This document shows positions 1 to 8,176 of a DNA stretch of 64,000 bases, piece by piece. Location: contig NZ_SUTK01000001.1 of assembly GCF_015062905.1 (NCBI RefSeq), positions 52,363 through 116,362 of the forward strand. The letters run 5' to 3'. Source of the stretch: Methanobrevibacter thaueri (GTDB taxonomy: Archaea > Methanobacteriota > Methanobacteria > Methanobacteriales > Methanobacteriaceae). Every line of letters starts with the position of its first letter. Position 1 is the stretch's first letter. A program made the translations under genes and the position numbers. A model generated the notes under the pieces. It made no database searches. It was not told where the DNA came from and saw nothing but the letters and a program-made list of their open reading frames with translations.

Positions 1-37
1 ACATTTTGACAGTCCCAATTTTCCCTGATTAGATAAA

Positions 38-52
38 CTTATAATATATAAA
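38..52 (+). promoter_or_regulatory. TATA-box promoter of pcn
   Basis: An A/T stretch containing AATATATAAA lies about 43 bp upstream of the PCNA start. It would place transcription initiation near 72, giving a short leader that contains the GAGG ribosome binding site at 80-83. This is inferred from sequence pattern and spacing only. Confidence 0.5.
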
Positions 53-90
53 AAACAAATATAATTACATTATTTATAAGAGGATTATTT

Positions 91-825
91 ATGTTTAAAG
101 CAGAATTAAGTGATTCTAGTATATTAAAAACCAGTTTTGACGCTATTTCATCAATCGTTGATGAAGTACAGATTCAAACTGACAGTGAGGGCATGAGATT
201 AGATGCCTTAGACCGTAGTCACATAACTTTCGTACATTTAGAACTTAAAGCAAGTTTGTTCGATGAATACATTTGTGATGTGCCTGAAAAGATTAACATT
301 GACACTGATGAATTCATGAGAGTGCTCAAACGTGCAAAATCTCAAGACAGAGTCTTGATGTCTGTGGATGAAGGTAATTTCATCATTACTTTTGAAGGGG
401 ACGCAACAAGAACATTCAAAATCAGATTGATTGATATTGAATATGATAACCCAACTCCACCTCAAATTTCACATCCAACAACATTCAAAGTACGTTTCTC
501 AATCTTAAAAGATTCAATCAACGATATTGATATATTTTCAGATAAAATCGCATTGCAGGTTGATGAAGACTACTTTATTGCATCAGCCGACGGTGAATTT
601 GGTGATGCTAGCATCAAATATCTTCACGGAGAAAATATTCAAGAACATGCAAAATCTTTATTCTCTTTAGATAAGATTAGAGAAATGCTCAAAGCAGATA
701 AATTTTCAGAGGAAGCGGAAATCAGTTTAGGTACCGACATGCCATTGAGTCTGACTCTCAATATGGTAACCGGTGACGGTAAACTCAGTTTCTTACTTGC
801 TCCTAGATTAGAACAAGATGATTAA
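91..825 (+). CDS. pcn: DNA polymerase sliding clamp (PCNA)
   Basis: Homotrimeric clamp that encircles DNA and tethers replicative polymerases, FEN1 and ligase at the fork. The 244-residue length is normal for archaeal PCNA. The N-terminal domain has the conserved stretch MRLDALDRSHITFVHL (about residues 35-50), followed by the interdomain connector and a second, similarly folded half. The C-terminus KLSFLLAPRLEQDD is the typical tail that helps form the PIP-box pocket. GAGG seven bases before the ATG supports this start. The gene directly precedes a GINS gene on the same strand, so two replisome genes are adjacent. Identification is secure. Confidence 0.97.
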   Translation: MFKAELSDSSILKTSFDAISSIVDEVQIQTDSEGMRLDALDRSHITFVHLELKASLFDEYICDVPEKINIDTDEFMRVLKRAKSQDRVLMSVDEGNFIITFEGDATRTFKIRLIDIEYDNPTPPQISHPTTFKVRFSILKDSINDIDIFSDKIALQVDEDYFIASADGEFGDASIKYLHGENIQEHAKSLFSLDKIREMLKADKFSEEAEISLGTDMPLSLTLNMVTGDGKLSFLLAPRLEQDD

Positions 826-881
826 TTTCATCAGTTCATCTTTTTTTTATTTTTAAAAGTCAATTTTAGAGATGGTCTTAA

Positions 882-1706
882 GTGGATAAATTTTATCAAG
901 AGTTACGTCAAATTCAGAAAAAAGAACGGAATAATGGTACATTGGCTCGTGTAGAGGAGGATTTCTACAGTCAACTTCAGGAGTATATGGATGTGCTAAA
1001 GCAGGAAGCGATGAGCGATCCGTTTTCCAAAGCTGTATCCTTGCTTAAGCAATCCCAGATCATTGCAACAGAAATTTGTGAAAGGCGTGAAAAGAAAATT
1101 TCAGAAGCTGCCGTTATAAATATCCACAGGTCATATCATTTATTCACAGGCAAACCTCAGTTCGATTTGGTGGACACAACTCCGCTGAACTTAACTCCGG
1201 AAGAGGAGCAATTCTACTATTCCCTAATCGATACCCTGAAAAACCATAGGGGAAACATCTCTCTTGAAAAGTTGTCTGACGATGATGAAACGCCTAAAAA
1301 ACCGATCATCAAACCTAAGGAGACTCAAAAAACCACTTTAACTCCCCAGGTAGATGTCGAAAAAACAGAGCCAAAACCGGTCATTAAGGAAAAGCCGGAA
1401 CCTAAATCATCTCCGATTGTTAAAAAACCGGATGTGAAACCTCAAGTCAAGCCGAAACCTGTTGAGGATATTGAAGACAATCCCAATGCTTTTGACGCTC
1501 AGGATGAATTTTATGATTTCGAATCAAAAAAGGTAGCTAAGGACACAGAATTGGTTACAATGCTTGTTTTTGATGAAGTCGGAGCTATCGTTGGTGTTGA
1601 TGAGAAAACCTATGGGCCTTTCAGACCACAGGATATAGTGACCCTGCCGATGGTCAATGCAAAAATATTTTTCAAAAATCGAAAAGGCCGTCAGGTCAAA
1701 ATTTAA
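882..1706 (+). CDS. GINS subunit (Gins51-like), DNA replication factor
   Basis: Subunit of the archaeal GINS complex, which links the MCM helicase and GAN/RecJ in the replisome. The N-terminal 120 residues are helical (GINS A domain), followed by a Lys/Pro-rich linker of about 70 residues (roughly 130-200). The last 50 residues form the beta-rich B domain with the motif YGPFRPQDIVTLP. A helices-linker-B order is the Gins51 (Sld5/Psf1) arrangement. Translation appears to start at GTG 882, with only a weak ribosome binding site (GGT). It follows pcn by 56 bp and may share its transcript. The linker is low-complexity, rich in KP and EP pairs, and is the least conserved part. Family assignment is good; Gins51 versus Gins23 rests on domain order. 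Confidence 0.85.
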   Translation: MDKFYQELRQIQKKERNNGTLARVEEDFYSQLQEYMDVLKQEAMSDPFSKAVSLLKQSQIIATEICERREKKISEAAVINIHRSYHLFTGKPQFDLVDTTPLNLTPEEEQFYYSLIDTLKNHRGNISLEKLSDDDETPKKPIIKPKETQKTTLTPQVDVEKTEPKPVIKEKPEPKSSPIVKKPDVKPQVKPKPVEDIEDNPNAFDAQDEFYDFESKKVAKDTELVTMLVFDEVGAIVGVDEKTYGPFRPQDIVTLPMVNAKIFFKNRKGRQVKI

Positions 1707-1784
1707 CTAATTTTCCATTACATTTAAATAACTTAAAATATAGATATACTAATCGTATCTATTTGTGATAATAAAAAATTATAT

Positions 1785-1794
1785 TTTATATAAT
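1785..1794 (+). promoter_or_regulatory. TATA box of the rpl44e-rps27e-aIF2alpha operon
   Basis: TTTATATAAT lies about 135 bp upstream of the rpl44e start, which would give a leader of about 110 nt if initiation falls near 1815. Upstream, a 7-bp inverted repeat (1740-1746 with 1756-1762) after the GINS stop could mark the end of the preceding transcript. Both are pattern-based inferences. Confidence 0.4.
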
Positions 1795-1924
1795 TTGGAT
1801 TTCTGCTGTATGTAGACTTGATGCGTTACAATGCAGTTTTGATCTCTAACGTTTTTTGATATAAATTGAATTTAGATAAATTCATAGATAGATTTACAAT
1901 GATTTATTAATTTACGGTGAAATA

Positions 1925-2203
1925 ATGAAAATACCAAAAGAAAAAAGAACATACTGTCCTCATTGCAGAAGACACACTGTACATGAAGTGCACACTGCAA
2001 AAAGGAGAAAAGCTAGTGAGTTAACCTGGGGACAAAGACAATTCAGACGTGTGACTGCTGGTTATAGAGGTTACCCAAGGCCTTTACCTGCTGGAAATAA
2101 ACCAGTTAAAAAATTAGACTTAAGACTTAAATGTAAAGAATGTGGTAAATCTCACATCAAACAATCTTTCAGAACAGGTAAACCTGAATTCGTAGCTAAA
2201 TAA
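1925..2203 (+). CDS. rpl44e: 50S ribosomal protein L44e
   Basis: Zinc-binding protein of the archaeal/eukaryotic large ribosomal subunit. The 92 residues start MKIPKEKRTYCPHC and carry a second CxxC pair near the C-terminus (KCKECGKSH), together forming the four-cysteine zinc site. The middle is very basic, as expected for rRNA contact. The sequence GGTGAAATA precedes the ATG as ribosome binding site. It is the first gene of a conserved archaeal translation operon with rps27e, aIF2-alpha, nop10 and a PAC2 protein, all closely spaced on the same strand. Confidence 0.97.
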   Translation: MKIPKEKRTYCPHCRRHTVHEVHTAKRRKASELTWGQRQFRRVTAGYRGYPRPLPAGNKPVKKLDLRLKCKECGKSHIKQSFRTGKPEFVAK

Positions 2204-2213
2204 GGTGGTTAAC

Positions 2214-2393
2214 ATGGTTAGTAAAGGTAGAGGAAACTTTTTAAAAGTTAAATGTTTAGATTGTGACAATGAACAAGTAATATTCGACCGTGCTGCATCT
2301 GACGTTAAATGTATCATTTGCGGTAAAACTCTTGTCAAATCTCGCGGTGCTAAAGCTAAAATCACCGCACACATTGAAAAAGTTTTAAACTAG
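2214..2393 (+). CDS. rps27e: 30S ribosomal protein S27e
   Basis: Small zinc-ribbon protein of the small ribosomal subunit. Two cysteine pairs, CLDCDN and CIICGK, form the zinc site; the length of 59 residues fits the family. An upstream in-frame GTG at 2205 is rejected as start because it lies inside the GGTGG ribosome binding site (2204-2208); the ATG at 2214, five bases after it, gives the family-typical N-terminus MVSKGRGNF. The gene begins 10 bp after rpl44e, so the two are almost certainly translated from one message. Confidence 0.95.
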   Translation: MVSKGRGNFLKVKCLDCDNEQVIFDRAASDVKCIICGKTLVKSRGAKAKITAHIEKVLN

Positions 2394-2457
2394 ATTTCTA
2401 GTTTTTAACTTATTTTTTTACTATTTTTTATAATTTTTATTTGATGTTGGTGAGAAT

Positions 2458-3255
2458 ATGGTAAGAAAAAGTCAAGAATGGCCTGATGAAGGAGAACTTA
2501 TTGTAGGTACCGTTTATAAAGTTCTTAATTATGGGGCTTTTGCTAAATTAGAAGAATATCAGGGCAAAGAAGCTTTTATTCATATTTCTGAAGTATCTTC
2601 TGGTTGGGTTAAAAACATCAGAGACCACGTAAGGGAAAATCAAAAAATCGTTTGCCGTGTTTTGAGGGTTAACCCTAAAAAAGGACATGTCGATGCTTCC
2701 TTAAAAAGAATCCGTGAAGATCAAAGAACTAAAAAAATCCAACATTGGAAAATTGAACAAAAAGCTGAAAAATTCTTGGAATTGTCTGCTAAATCATTGG
2801 ATAAGACTCTTGATGAGGCCTATGATGAAGTGGGTTATGAGTTGATGGACATCTTTGGTGATGTCTATGGCGCTTTTGAAACCGCTTCTGATGAAGGTGC
2901 AGAATCATTAACCGAGGAAGGCATCCCTCAAGATTGGGCTGATGCCATTACTGAAGTGGCTAAAAAGAATATCACTCCTCCTGAAGTTCACATCAATGGT
3001 TATGTAGATATCGAAACTTTTGTGCCTGATGGTGTAGACATCATTATTTCAGCCCTCAAGGCTGCTGAAGATAATGGGGACGAAGAGGAAGAAATCAGAG
3101 TCCAATGTGTTGGTGCACCAAGATACAGGATTACTGTAAAATCTACAGATTACATTTTAGCAGAAAAAACTCTCAAAGCTGCTGCTGAAAGATGCATTGC
3201 AGTCGTTGAAGAATCAGGCGGTAACGGTTCATTCTTAAGGGAGTTAGAAAATTAG
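2458..3255 (+). CDS. Translation initiation factor aIF2 subunit alpha
   Basis: Alpha subunit of the heterotrimeric aIF2, which delivers initiator Met-tRNA to the small ribosomal subunit. Residues about 10-85 form an S1 RNA-binding domain (VGTVYKVLNYGAFAKL, HISEVSSGWVKNI), followed by the helical middle domain and the alpha-beta C-terminal domain that contacts the gamma subunit. The 265-residue length matches archaeal homologues. GGTGAGAAT precedes the ATG. The order L44e-S27e-aIF2alpha-Nop10 is the standard archaeal arrangement, which supports the call independently. Confidence 0.96.
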   Translation: MVRKSQEWPDEGELIVGTVYKVLNYGAFAKLEEYQGKEAFIHISEVSSGWVKNIRDHVRENQKIVCRVLRVNPKKGHVDASLKRIREDQRTKKIQHWKIEQKAEKFLELSAKSLDKTLDEAYDEVGYELMDIFGDVYGAFETASDEGAESLTEEGIPQDWADAITEVAKKNITPPEVHINGYVDIETFVPDGVDIIISALKAAEDNGDEEEEIRVQCVGAPRYRITVKSTDYILAEKTLKAAAERCIAVVEESGGNGSFLRELEN

Positions 3256-3261
3256 ATTTAT

Positions 3262-3432
3262 ATGAATATGAAAATGAATAAATGTCCGGAATGCGGAATT
3301 TATACTTTAAAAGATGCTTGCCCTAATTGTGGAGGACCGCTTAAAGTAATTTATCCTCCTAAATTTTCTGTTGAGGATAAATATGGTAAATATAGGCGTA
3401 TATTAAAAAAAGAGGCAATGAATAAGGAGTAA
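3262..3432 (+). CDS. nop10: H/ACA ribonucleoprotein protein Nop10
   Basis: A 56-codon gene between aIF2-alpha and the PAC2 gene. It encodes the small zinc-ribbon subunit of the H/ACA RNP, which guides pseudouridine formation with Cbf5, Gar1 and L7Ae. Visible are the cysteine pairs KCPECGIYTL and CPNCGG followed by PPKFSVEDKYGKYRR, the standard Nop10 pattern. Possible starts are ATGs at 3262, 3268 and 3274; the family usually has only a few residues before the first CPxC, so all are compatible. It begins 6 bp after aIF2-alpha and ends 4 bp before the next gene. Confidence 0.93.
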   Translation: MNMKMNKCPECGIYTLKDACPNCGGPLKVIYPPKFSVEDKYGKYRRILKKEAMNKE

Positions 3433-3436
3433 TACT

Positions 3437-4210
3437 ATGAACACTATAGAACTTACTGTTTTAGAAGAAGTGGAATTGAACAATCCTATTTTTATAGAAG
3501 CTTTACCTGGTCTAGGACATGTAGGTAAATTGGCTGCAGATCATATGATTGATGAATTAGGAGCTACCAAGTTTGCTGAAATTTACTCTCCAACCTTCCC
3601 TCCTCAAGTTCTTGTAAAGGAAGAGGGCATTATCGAGAACATGTTCAACGAGCTTTACTACTTGAAGGATGTCGGTGAGGACAATCTGGATTTGATCATT
3701 CTAGTCGGAAATACTCAAGCCCTGTCTCCTGAAGGACAATACCTTGTTTGCAAGGAGATTCTGGATTTTGTTTGTGAATTTGATATTGACAGAATTTTCA
3801 CATTGGGAGGAATGGTTACATCTCCTCAGCCTGTAGAAAATCCTAAAGTGTTTGGAGCTGCAACTTGCGAAGCTAATGTTGAACTGTTAAGGGAAGCTGA
3901 AGTTGAAATAAGGTCTAACGATGGTGGAATCGTTGGGGCTTCTGGACTGTTCCTGGGCTTAGGTGTCCGTAGAGGAATCGAAGGATCTTGCCTCATGGGT
4001 GAAACTCCAGGTTATTTCATAGATGCTGAAGCGGCTGAAGCTTTACTGTTAAAGTTATCCCATTTGCTTAATTTTGAAATCAACACTGAAAAACTTGATG
4101 AAAGAGCTGAAGAAACCAGACAGATGATTGCTAAAGCTCAACAGATGGAACAGGATTTAATCAATAAGGCAAATGCTGGAAACGCAGACGACTTAAGATA
4201 TATTGGATAG
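3437..4210 (+). CDS. Proteasome assembly chaperone-family (PAC2) protein
   Basis: ATP-grasp-independent PAC2-family protein of 257 residues, related to eukaryotic proteasome assembly chaperone 2. The N-terminal ALPGLGHVGKLAADHMIDEL and the glycine-rich GASGLFLGLGVRRG region near residue 170 are typical. The C-terminal 40 residues are predicted helical and charged. It overlaps no neighbour but starts 4 bp after nop10, so it belongs to the same operon. In archaea these proteins are conserved, but their client is not proven; a role in proteasome maturation is inferred from family membership. Confidence 0.85.
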   Translation: MNTIELTVLEEVELNNPIFIEALPGLGHVGKLAADHMIDELGATKFAEIYSPTFPPQVLVKEEGIIENMFNELYYLKDVGEDNLDLIILVGNTQALSPEGQYLVCKEILDFVCEFDIDRIFTLGGMVTSPQPVENPKVFGAATCEANVELLREAEVEIRSNDGGIVGASGLFLGLGVRRGIEGSCLMGETPGYFIDAEAAEALLLKLSHLLNFEINTEKLDERAEETRQMIAKAQQMEQDLINKANAGNADDLRYIG

Positions 4211-4237
4211 ACATCCAATATTTATTTACTTTTTTTT

Positions 4238-4783
4238 ATGAATGTCATTGTCATTCCCGATACTTCGATGATTGTCATTCCATTGATTGAAAAGAATGGA
4301 CACACTTACTTATCCCCTAGCAATTTCTCCCGCTATGACAATATGGACATTTGCGAAGGCAACCTGACCTTTGATAACTTGATTACGAAATATTCCTCAA
4401 GTGAACTTCCGTCAGGCGTTAAATCAAGATTATTTTTGTTTTCTAAAGTGATTGACCAGGCAGATGCCGCAATCATCATTGGAAAGCGTCCCAGAAAATA
4501 TAAAAAAATTTACAGTCCATTGAATGATTTGATACTTTTCGGCGGAAATGCCTGCAACAATGCGCACAGCCTATTTGTCAAGATTGTCAATGATTTGGAT
4601 ATTCCGACCTTGAGGCTTGCCTTTCCAACAACTCAGGAAGAGATTATTGACCTGATTGATAAGACAAACTCCTTTTTGCAGAATTTAAGTGCAGATGATG
4701 AAATCGGTGTTGATTTAGTGCCCAAAAAAGAAAAATATTCCGTTTCTGAGGTTAAAAAAATATTAAATAATAATAATTTCTAA
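4238..4783 (+). CDS. Conserved hypothetical protein, function unknown
   Basis: 181-residue soluble protein that I do not recognise. It starts MNVIVIPDTSMIVIPL and has a central stretch ILFGGNACNNAHSLF followed by a Lys/Asp-rich, mainly helical C-terminus. No signal peptide or membrane segment is seen. It lies 27 bp after the PAC2 gene and 9 bp before an EndoQ-like nuclease gene, so it is probably cotranscribed with both. The conserved-looking cysteine pair in the NACNN segment is the only distinctive residue pattern. Confidence 0.75.
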   Translation: MNVIVIPDTSMIVIPLIEKNGHTYLSPSNFSRYDNMDICEGNLTFDNLITKYSSSELPSGVKSRLFLFSKVIDQADAAIIIGKRPRKYKKIYSPLNDLILFGGNACNNAHSLFVKIVNDLDIPTLRLAFPTTQEEIIDLIDKTNSFLQNLSADDEIGVDLVPKKEKYSVSEVKKILNNNNF

Positions 4784-4792
4784 CTATTAATC

Positions 4793-5971
4793 ATGTTAGT
4801 AAATGCCGATTTTCACATTCACAGCTGTTTTTCAATGGCATCCTCAAAGGATATGCTGATTAGGAATATGGCTCCCAAATCAAAATTAAAAGGTTTGCAG
4901 CTTTTGGGAACCGGTGATGGACTCCATCCGAAGTGGCTGGATATCATTGAGGAAAGCACCACTTATTCAGGAGACGGAATCTACACAAACGATGATATGG
5001 ATTTCATTTTGACAACGGAAGTTGAAGGAAAAAACAGAATTCATCACCTGATTATCATTCCCGATTTGGACATTGCCCGTGAAATGTCAGAGAAATTGCC
5101 ATCAAAAAACAAGGATGTTGATGGAAGGCCTAAAACAAAACTTGGAGGAGCAGAGTTATTGGATTTTGCTCATGAATATGACTGCTTGATTGGTCCGGCG
5201 CATGCATTCACTCCATGGACGGGAATGTATAAGTCTCATGACAGCATATATGACTGTTACCAAAAGGCTCCTGATTTTGTTGAATTGGGCCTGTCAGCAG
5301 ACACTTCAATGGCCGACAGGATTTCAGAACTCAAGGATTTTGTGTTTTTGACAAACTCAGATGCCCACTCCCCATGGCCACACAGGTTAGGTCGTGAATT
5401 CAATCGGATAGAATTGGAAGACATTTCCTATTCTTCAATCAAAAAGGCTTTTAGGAAAAGGGATGTCAAGGCAAATTACGGTCTCGTGCCCAATTTGGGA
5501 AAATATCACATGACTGCATGCACCAAGTGCCATAAATTGGTTGATCCTATTGCCGCTCAAGAAAATCGGATGAAATGTTCATGCGGAGGCACAATCAAAA
5601 AGGGTGTTGACTTCAGAATATCGGAAATTGCGGATTTCGACAAGCCGGTCCATCCTGATTTAAGACCGAAATATGTTCATCTGATGCCTTTGGCTGAGAT
5701 AATCTCTTCTGTTCATGATAAGGGTGTTACCACAAAGTTCGTGCAGGGAATCTGGCAGAAATTGATTGACAGTTTCGGCACAGAAATCAATGTTTTGATT
5801 GACGCGCCGTTGGATGAAATCAAAAGAATCGATGGAAATGTTTCATTGGCCATTGAATCTTTTAGAAATGATTCTATTGATGTTGTTCCTGGCGGCGGTG
5901 GCAAGTATGGTCAGATATTGTTTAAAAAAGAAGAAAAGATGCCTAAAGTTGTCACTTTAGACAGTTTTTAA
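4793..5971 (+). CDS. PHP-domain nuclease, endonuclease Q-like (TIGR00375 family)
   Basis: 392-residue protein with an N-terminal PHP phosphoesterase domain (DFHIHSCFSMAS near residue 5, further metal-binding histidines in GPAHAFTPW and TNSDAHSPW). A zinc-finger-like insert follows near residue 243 (CTKCHK ... CSCGG). The helical C-terminus ends in the signature VVPGGGGKYGQI. This domain order is that of endonuclease Q, which cleaves DNA 5' of deaminated bases in Thermococcales and some methanogens. The repair role here is inferred from the family. It ends the operon that begins at rpl44e; the stop codon lies just before two tRNA genes on the opposite strand. Confidence 0.85.
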   Translation: MLVNADFHIHSCFSMASSKDMLIRNMAPKSKLKGLQLLGTGDGLHPKWLDIIEESTTYSGDGIYTNDDMDFILTTEVEGKNRIHHLIIIPDLDIAREMSEKLPSKNKDVDGRPKTKLGGAELLDFAHEYDCLIGPAHAFTPWTGMYKSHDSIYDCYQKAPDFVELGLSADTSMADRISELKDFVFLTNSDAHSPWPHRLGREFNRIELEDISYSSIKKAFRKRDVKANYGLVPNLGKYHMTACTKCHKLVDPIAAQENRMKCSCGGTIKKGVDFRISEIADFDKPVHPDLRPKYVHLMPLAEIISSVHDKGVTTKFVQGIWQKLIDSFGTEINVLIDAPLDEIKRIDGNVSLAIESFRNDSIDVVPGGGGKYGQILFKKEEKMPKVVTLDSF

Positions 5972-5974
5972 AAA

Positions 5975-6048
5975 CGGACTTGGAGGGATTTGAACCCTCG
6001 ATCTTAAGATTAGGAGTCTTACGCCCTTCCAGACTAGGCTACAAGCCC
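5975..6048 (-). tRNA. tRNA-Arg (anticodon CCT)
   Basis: Cloverleaf on the minus strand: acceptor GGGCTTG pairs with CAAGTCC (one G-T pair), discriminator G, D stem GCCT/GGGC, anticodon stem TAAGA/TCTTA around loop CTCCTAA, and T arm GAGGG-TTCAAAT-CCCTC. The anticodon CCT reads AGG. No CCA tail is encoded. Its 3' end abuts the stop codon of the EndoQ-like gene. Confidence 0.95.
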
Positions 6049-6103
6049 AAAATATTATTAAGTCACTAAAATTAACTTTTACAAAAAAAAGAAATTATAA
6101 GGA

Positions 6104-6177
6104 CGGACCCGCCGGGATTTGAACCCGGGGTCTTCGGATTAGAAGTCCGACGCCCTATCCAGCTAGGCTACGGGCCC
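6104..6177 (-). tRNA. tRNA-Arg (anticodon TCT)
   Basis: Cloverleaf on the minus strand: acceptor GGGCCCG/CGGGTCC, discriminator G, anticodon stem TCGGA/TCCGA around loop CTTCTAA, T arm CCGGG-TTCAAAT-CCCGG. The anticodon TCT reads AGA. It is 55 bp upstream of tRNA-Arg(CCT), with very similar overall sequence, so the pair probably arose by duplication and is cotranscribed. No CCA is encoded. Confidence 0.95.
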
Positions 6178-6267
6178 TTACATATAGCAATAATAATTTT
6201 ATTTTTCTTGTTATATATACTTAACTATTTTTTTAAAAATAAAAAAAGAAAGGATTAAAAATAAATT

Positions 6268-6786
6268 TTATCCTCTTCCAGTACTTCCGCTAGCGTCATC
6301 AACGCTGATGGTGTCTACAAGATTTCCATCTTGGTCATAGATATTGAAATACCATACTCCATCGGAATAGTAACCGTCACCAACGTAGCATCCATCTTCT
6401 AATACAGAGTCAGCTGCAATAGCTTGTGCATCTGAATAGGACATTTGTGTGCTTGTGCTTCCGCTATCATCACTATTTGAGTCTCCACTGTCGCTGCTTG
6501 AAGGTGCTGGACTGCTTGATGAACTTGAGGAAGAACTACCTGAATCACTACTTGATGAACCAGATCCACTTCCGGAACTACTGGAACTTCCAGCAGTGGT
6601 TGCTACGGAAGAAGAATGATTTCCTAAAGTGGTATTATTTCCAATTCCATTTCCAGCGTCATTTGCTCCCATACTAGATAAATTAGAGAATATTGGGTTT
6701 TCAGTATTGGTTATGCCGTATGCAGTAACTGCTGCTGCGATACATAATACAATAATTATTGAAATGATTATATTTGCTTTATCCAA
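6268..6786 (-). CDS. Secreted or membrane-anchored Ser/Gly-rich protein
   Basis: Hypothetical 172-residue surface protein. The N-terminus has one hydrophobic segment (NIIISIIIVLCIAAAVTAYG) acting as signal anchor. A low-complexity Ser/Gly/Asp region follows (about residues 50-115), then a short folded C-terminal module with VLEDGCYVGDGYYSDGVWYF. The start is set at TTG 6786: an upstream in-frame TTG at 6804 would place GGAGG inside the coding region, whereas that GGAGG sits exactly seven bases before 6786. The C-terminal part resembles PepSY-like modules only loosely; function is unknown. A TATA-like stretch on the minus strand near 6843-6856 is its likely promoter. Confidence 0.75.
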   Translation of the reverse strand: MDKANIIISIIIVLCIAAAVTAYGITNTENPIFSNLSSMGANDAGNGIGNNTTLGNHSSSVATTAGSSSSSGSGSGSSSSDSGSSSSSSSSSPAPSSSDSGDSNSDDSGSTSTQMSYSDAQAIAADSVLEDGCYVGDGYYSDGVWYFNIYDQDGNLVDTISVDDASGSTGRG

Positions 6787-6894
6787 TTTTTTCCCTCCTA
6801 TCAATCGTATTTAATCATAATAAGTAAAATTAGTTTCTCATCTTTTATATATATTTCGATTTATAATTTTTGAAATGCTTATTAATAATGACAG

Positions 6895-6904
6895 ACATAT
6901 ATAC
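6895..6904 (+). promoter_or_regulatory. Probable TATA box of the frh operon
   Basis: ACATATATAC lies about 44 bp upstream of the frhA start, giving a leader of roughly 20 nt. Another TATA-like run at 6843-6856 faces the divergent minus-strand gene. Pattern-based only. Confidence 0.4.
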
Positions 6905-6942
6905 TTAATGTTAGTTTCTAATTTATAATTGAGGTGACATAT

Positions 6943-8157
6943 TTGAAAGATAGAGTAGTTATATCCCCTACAACTCGTCAAGAGGGCCATGCCGAACTTG
7001 TCATGGAAGTAGACGACGAAGGGATTGTTACAAAAGGTATGTATTTAAGTATAACTCCTGTAAGGGGTTTAGAAAAGATGGTTCTTAACAAAGCACCTGA
7101 AACCGCTCCTGTTTTATGTCAAAGGATTTGTGGAGTATGTCCTATTCCACACACTTTAGCATCCGCAGAAGCTATGGATATGGCTTTAGGTATCGAAATT
7201 CCTAAAGCAGCTAAATTGTTAAGAAAAGCTGTTGCAGCAGCACACGGAATTAACAGTGCAGCAATTCACCACTTCTTAGTTGCACCTGACGTTGTCCCAG
7301 CGGACAAATTCGCAGATGCAGTTAACAGCGTAAGTGAAGTAAGAAAACATGTTCAATATGTTGTAGACATGATTGCTGGTGAAGGTATCCACCCATCCGA
7401 TATTAGGGTTGGAGGAATGGCTAGAAACATTACACCATTCACCAAAGAAAGATTAATCGAAAGAATGACAGCATTAAAACCAATACTTGACGCACACGTT
7501 GAATTTATTGCAAACTGTGTTCAAGAAGCTGGTTTACCTGCAGATTTAGGTGTTGTTAACCAACCGTTAATGGCAATGGATGCAACTTACGGTACCAATG
7601 ACTTTGATATGGACAAATTCTCAGAAGTATTACCTGAAGCATGGTATGATGACCCAGAAATCGGTAAAAAAGCATGTTCAGTAATTCCATTATGGGAAGG
7701 TGTAAATGTTGAAACCGGTCCAAGAGCAAGAATGGAAAAATTCTCAGGCTTCAAAGACAAAGGTGTAGTTGCTCAACATCTCGCTCGTGCTCAAGAAATG
7801 TTGAAAAATTACGACGCTTGTATGGAAGCATTAGATGCAATTGATACTGCAGCACCTGCAAACGTATCTTACGATAAGAGAGGAACTGGTGAACTTGGAT
7901 TTGGTGTTATTGAAGGTCCTAGAGGAACTGACGTACACATGGCTCAAGTTAAAGAAGGAAAAACCCAATTCTACTCTGCAATTGTACCAACTACTTGGAA
8001 CATTCCAACAATGGGTCCTGCAACCGAAGGATTCCACCATGAGTTAGGTCCACATGTAATCAGAGCTTACGATCCATGTTTATCCTGTGCTACTCATGTA
8101 ATGGTAGTTGACGATGAAGACAAATCCATTCTCAAAAATGAAATGGTGAGAATCTAA
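6943..8157 (+). CDS. frhA: Coenzyme F420-reducing [NiFe]-hydrogenase subunit alpha
   Basis: Large catalytic subunit of the cytosolic F420-reducing hydrogenase, which oxidises H2 to supply F420H2 for CO2 reduction to methane. The NiFe site ligands are visible as RICGVC near the N-terminus and DPCLSCATH at the C-terminus; both use cysteine, not selenocysteine. After the last histidine, the sequence VMVVDDEDKSILKNEMVRI is the tail expected to be clipped or retained during maturation by FrhD. I choose TTG 6943 because GAGG at 6931-6934 lies eight bases before it and the resulting N-terminus matches the family; a GTG at 6934 is part of that site. First gene of frhADGB. Confidence 0.96.
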   Translation: MKDRVVISPTTRQEGHAELVMEVDDEGIVTKGMYLSITPVRGLEKMVLNKAPETAPVLCQRICGVCPIPHTLASAEAMDMALGIEIPKAAKLLRKAVAAAHGINSAAIHHFLVAPDVVPADKFADAVNSVSEVRKHVQYVVDMIAGEGIHPSDIRVGGMARNITPFTKERLIERMTALKPILDAHVEFIANCVQEAGLPADLGVVNQPLMAMDATYGTNDFDMDKFSEVLPEAWYDDPEIGKKACSVIPLWEGVNVETGPRARMEKFSGFKDKGVVAQHLARAQEMLKNYDACMEALDAIDTAAPANVSYDKRGTGELGFGVIEGPRGTDVHMAQVKEGKTQFYSAIVPTTWNIPTMGPATEGFHHELGPHVIRAYDPCLSCATHVMVVDDEDKSILKNEMVRI

Positions 8158-8176
8158 GTAGTGGAGGAAATTTTAA

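Noticed and set aside
1803..1836. Hairpin (CTGCTGTA/TACAATGCAG) upstream of rpl44e as a ribosomal-protein leader
   Set aside because: It lies at or before the expected transcription start, and the stem has a bulge; not enough support.
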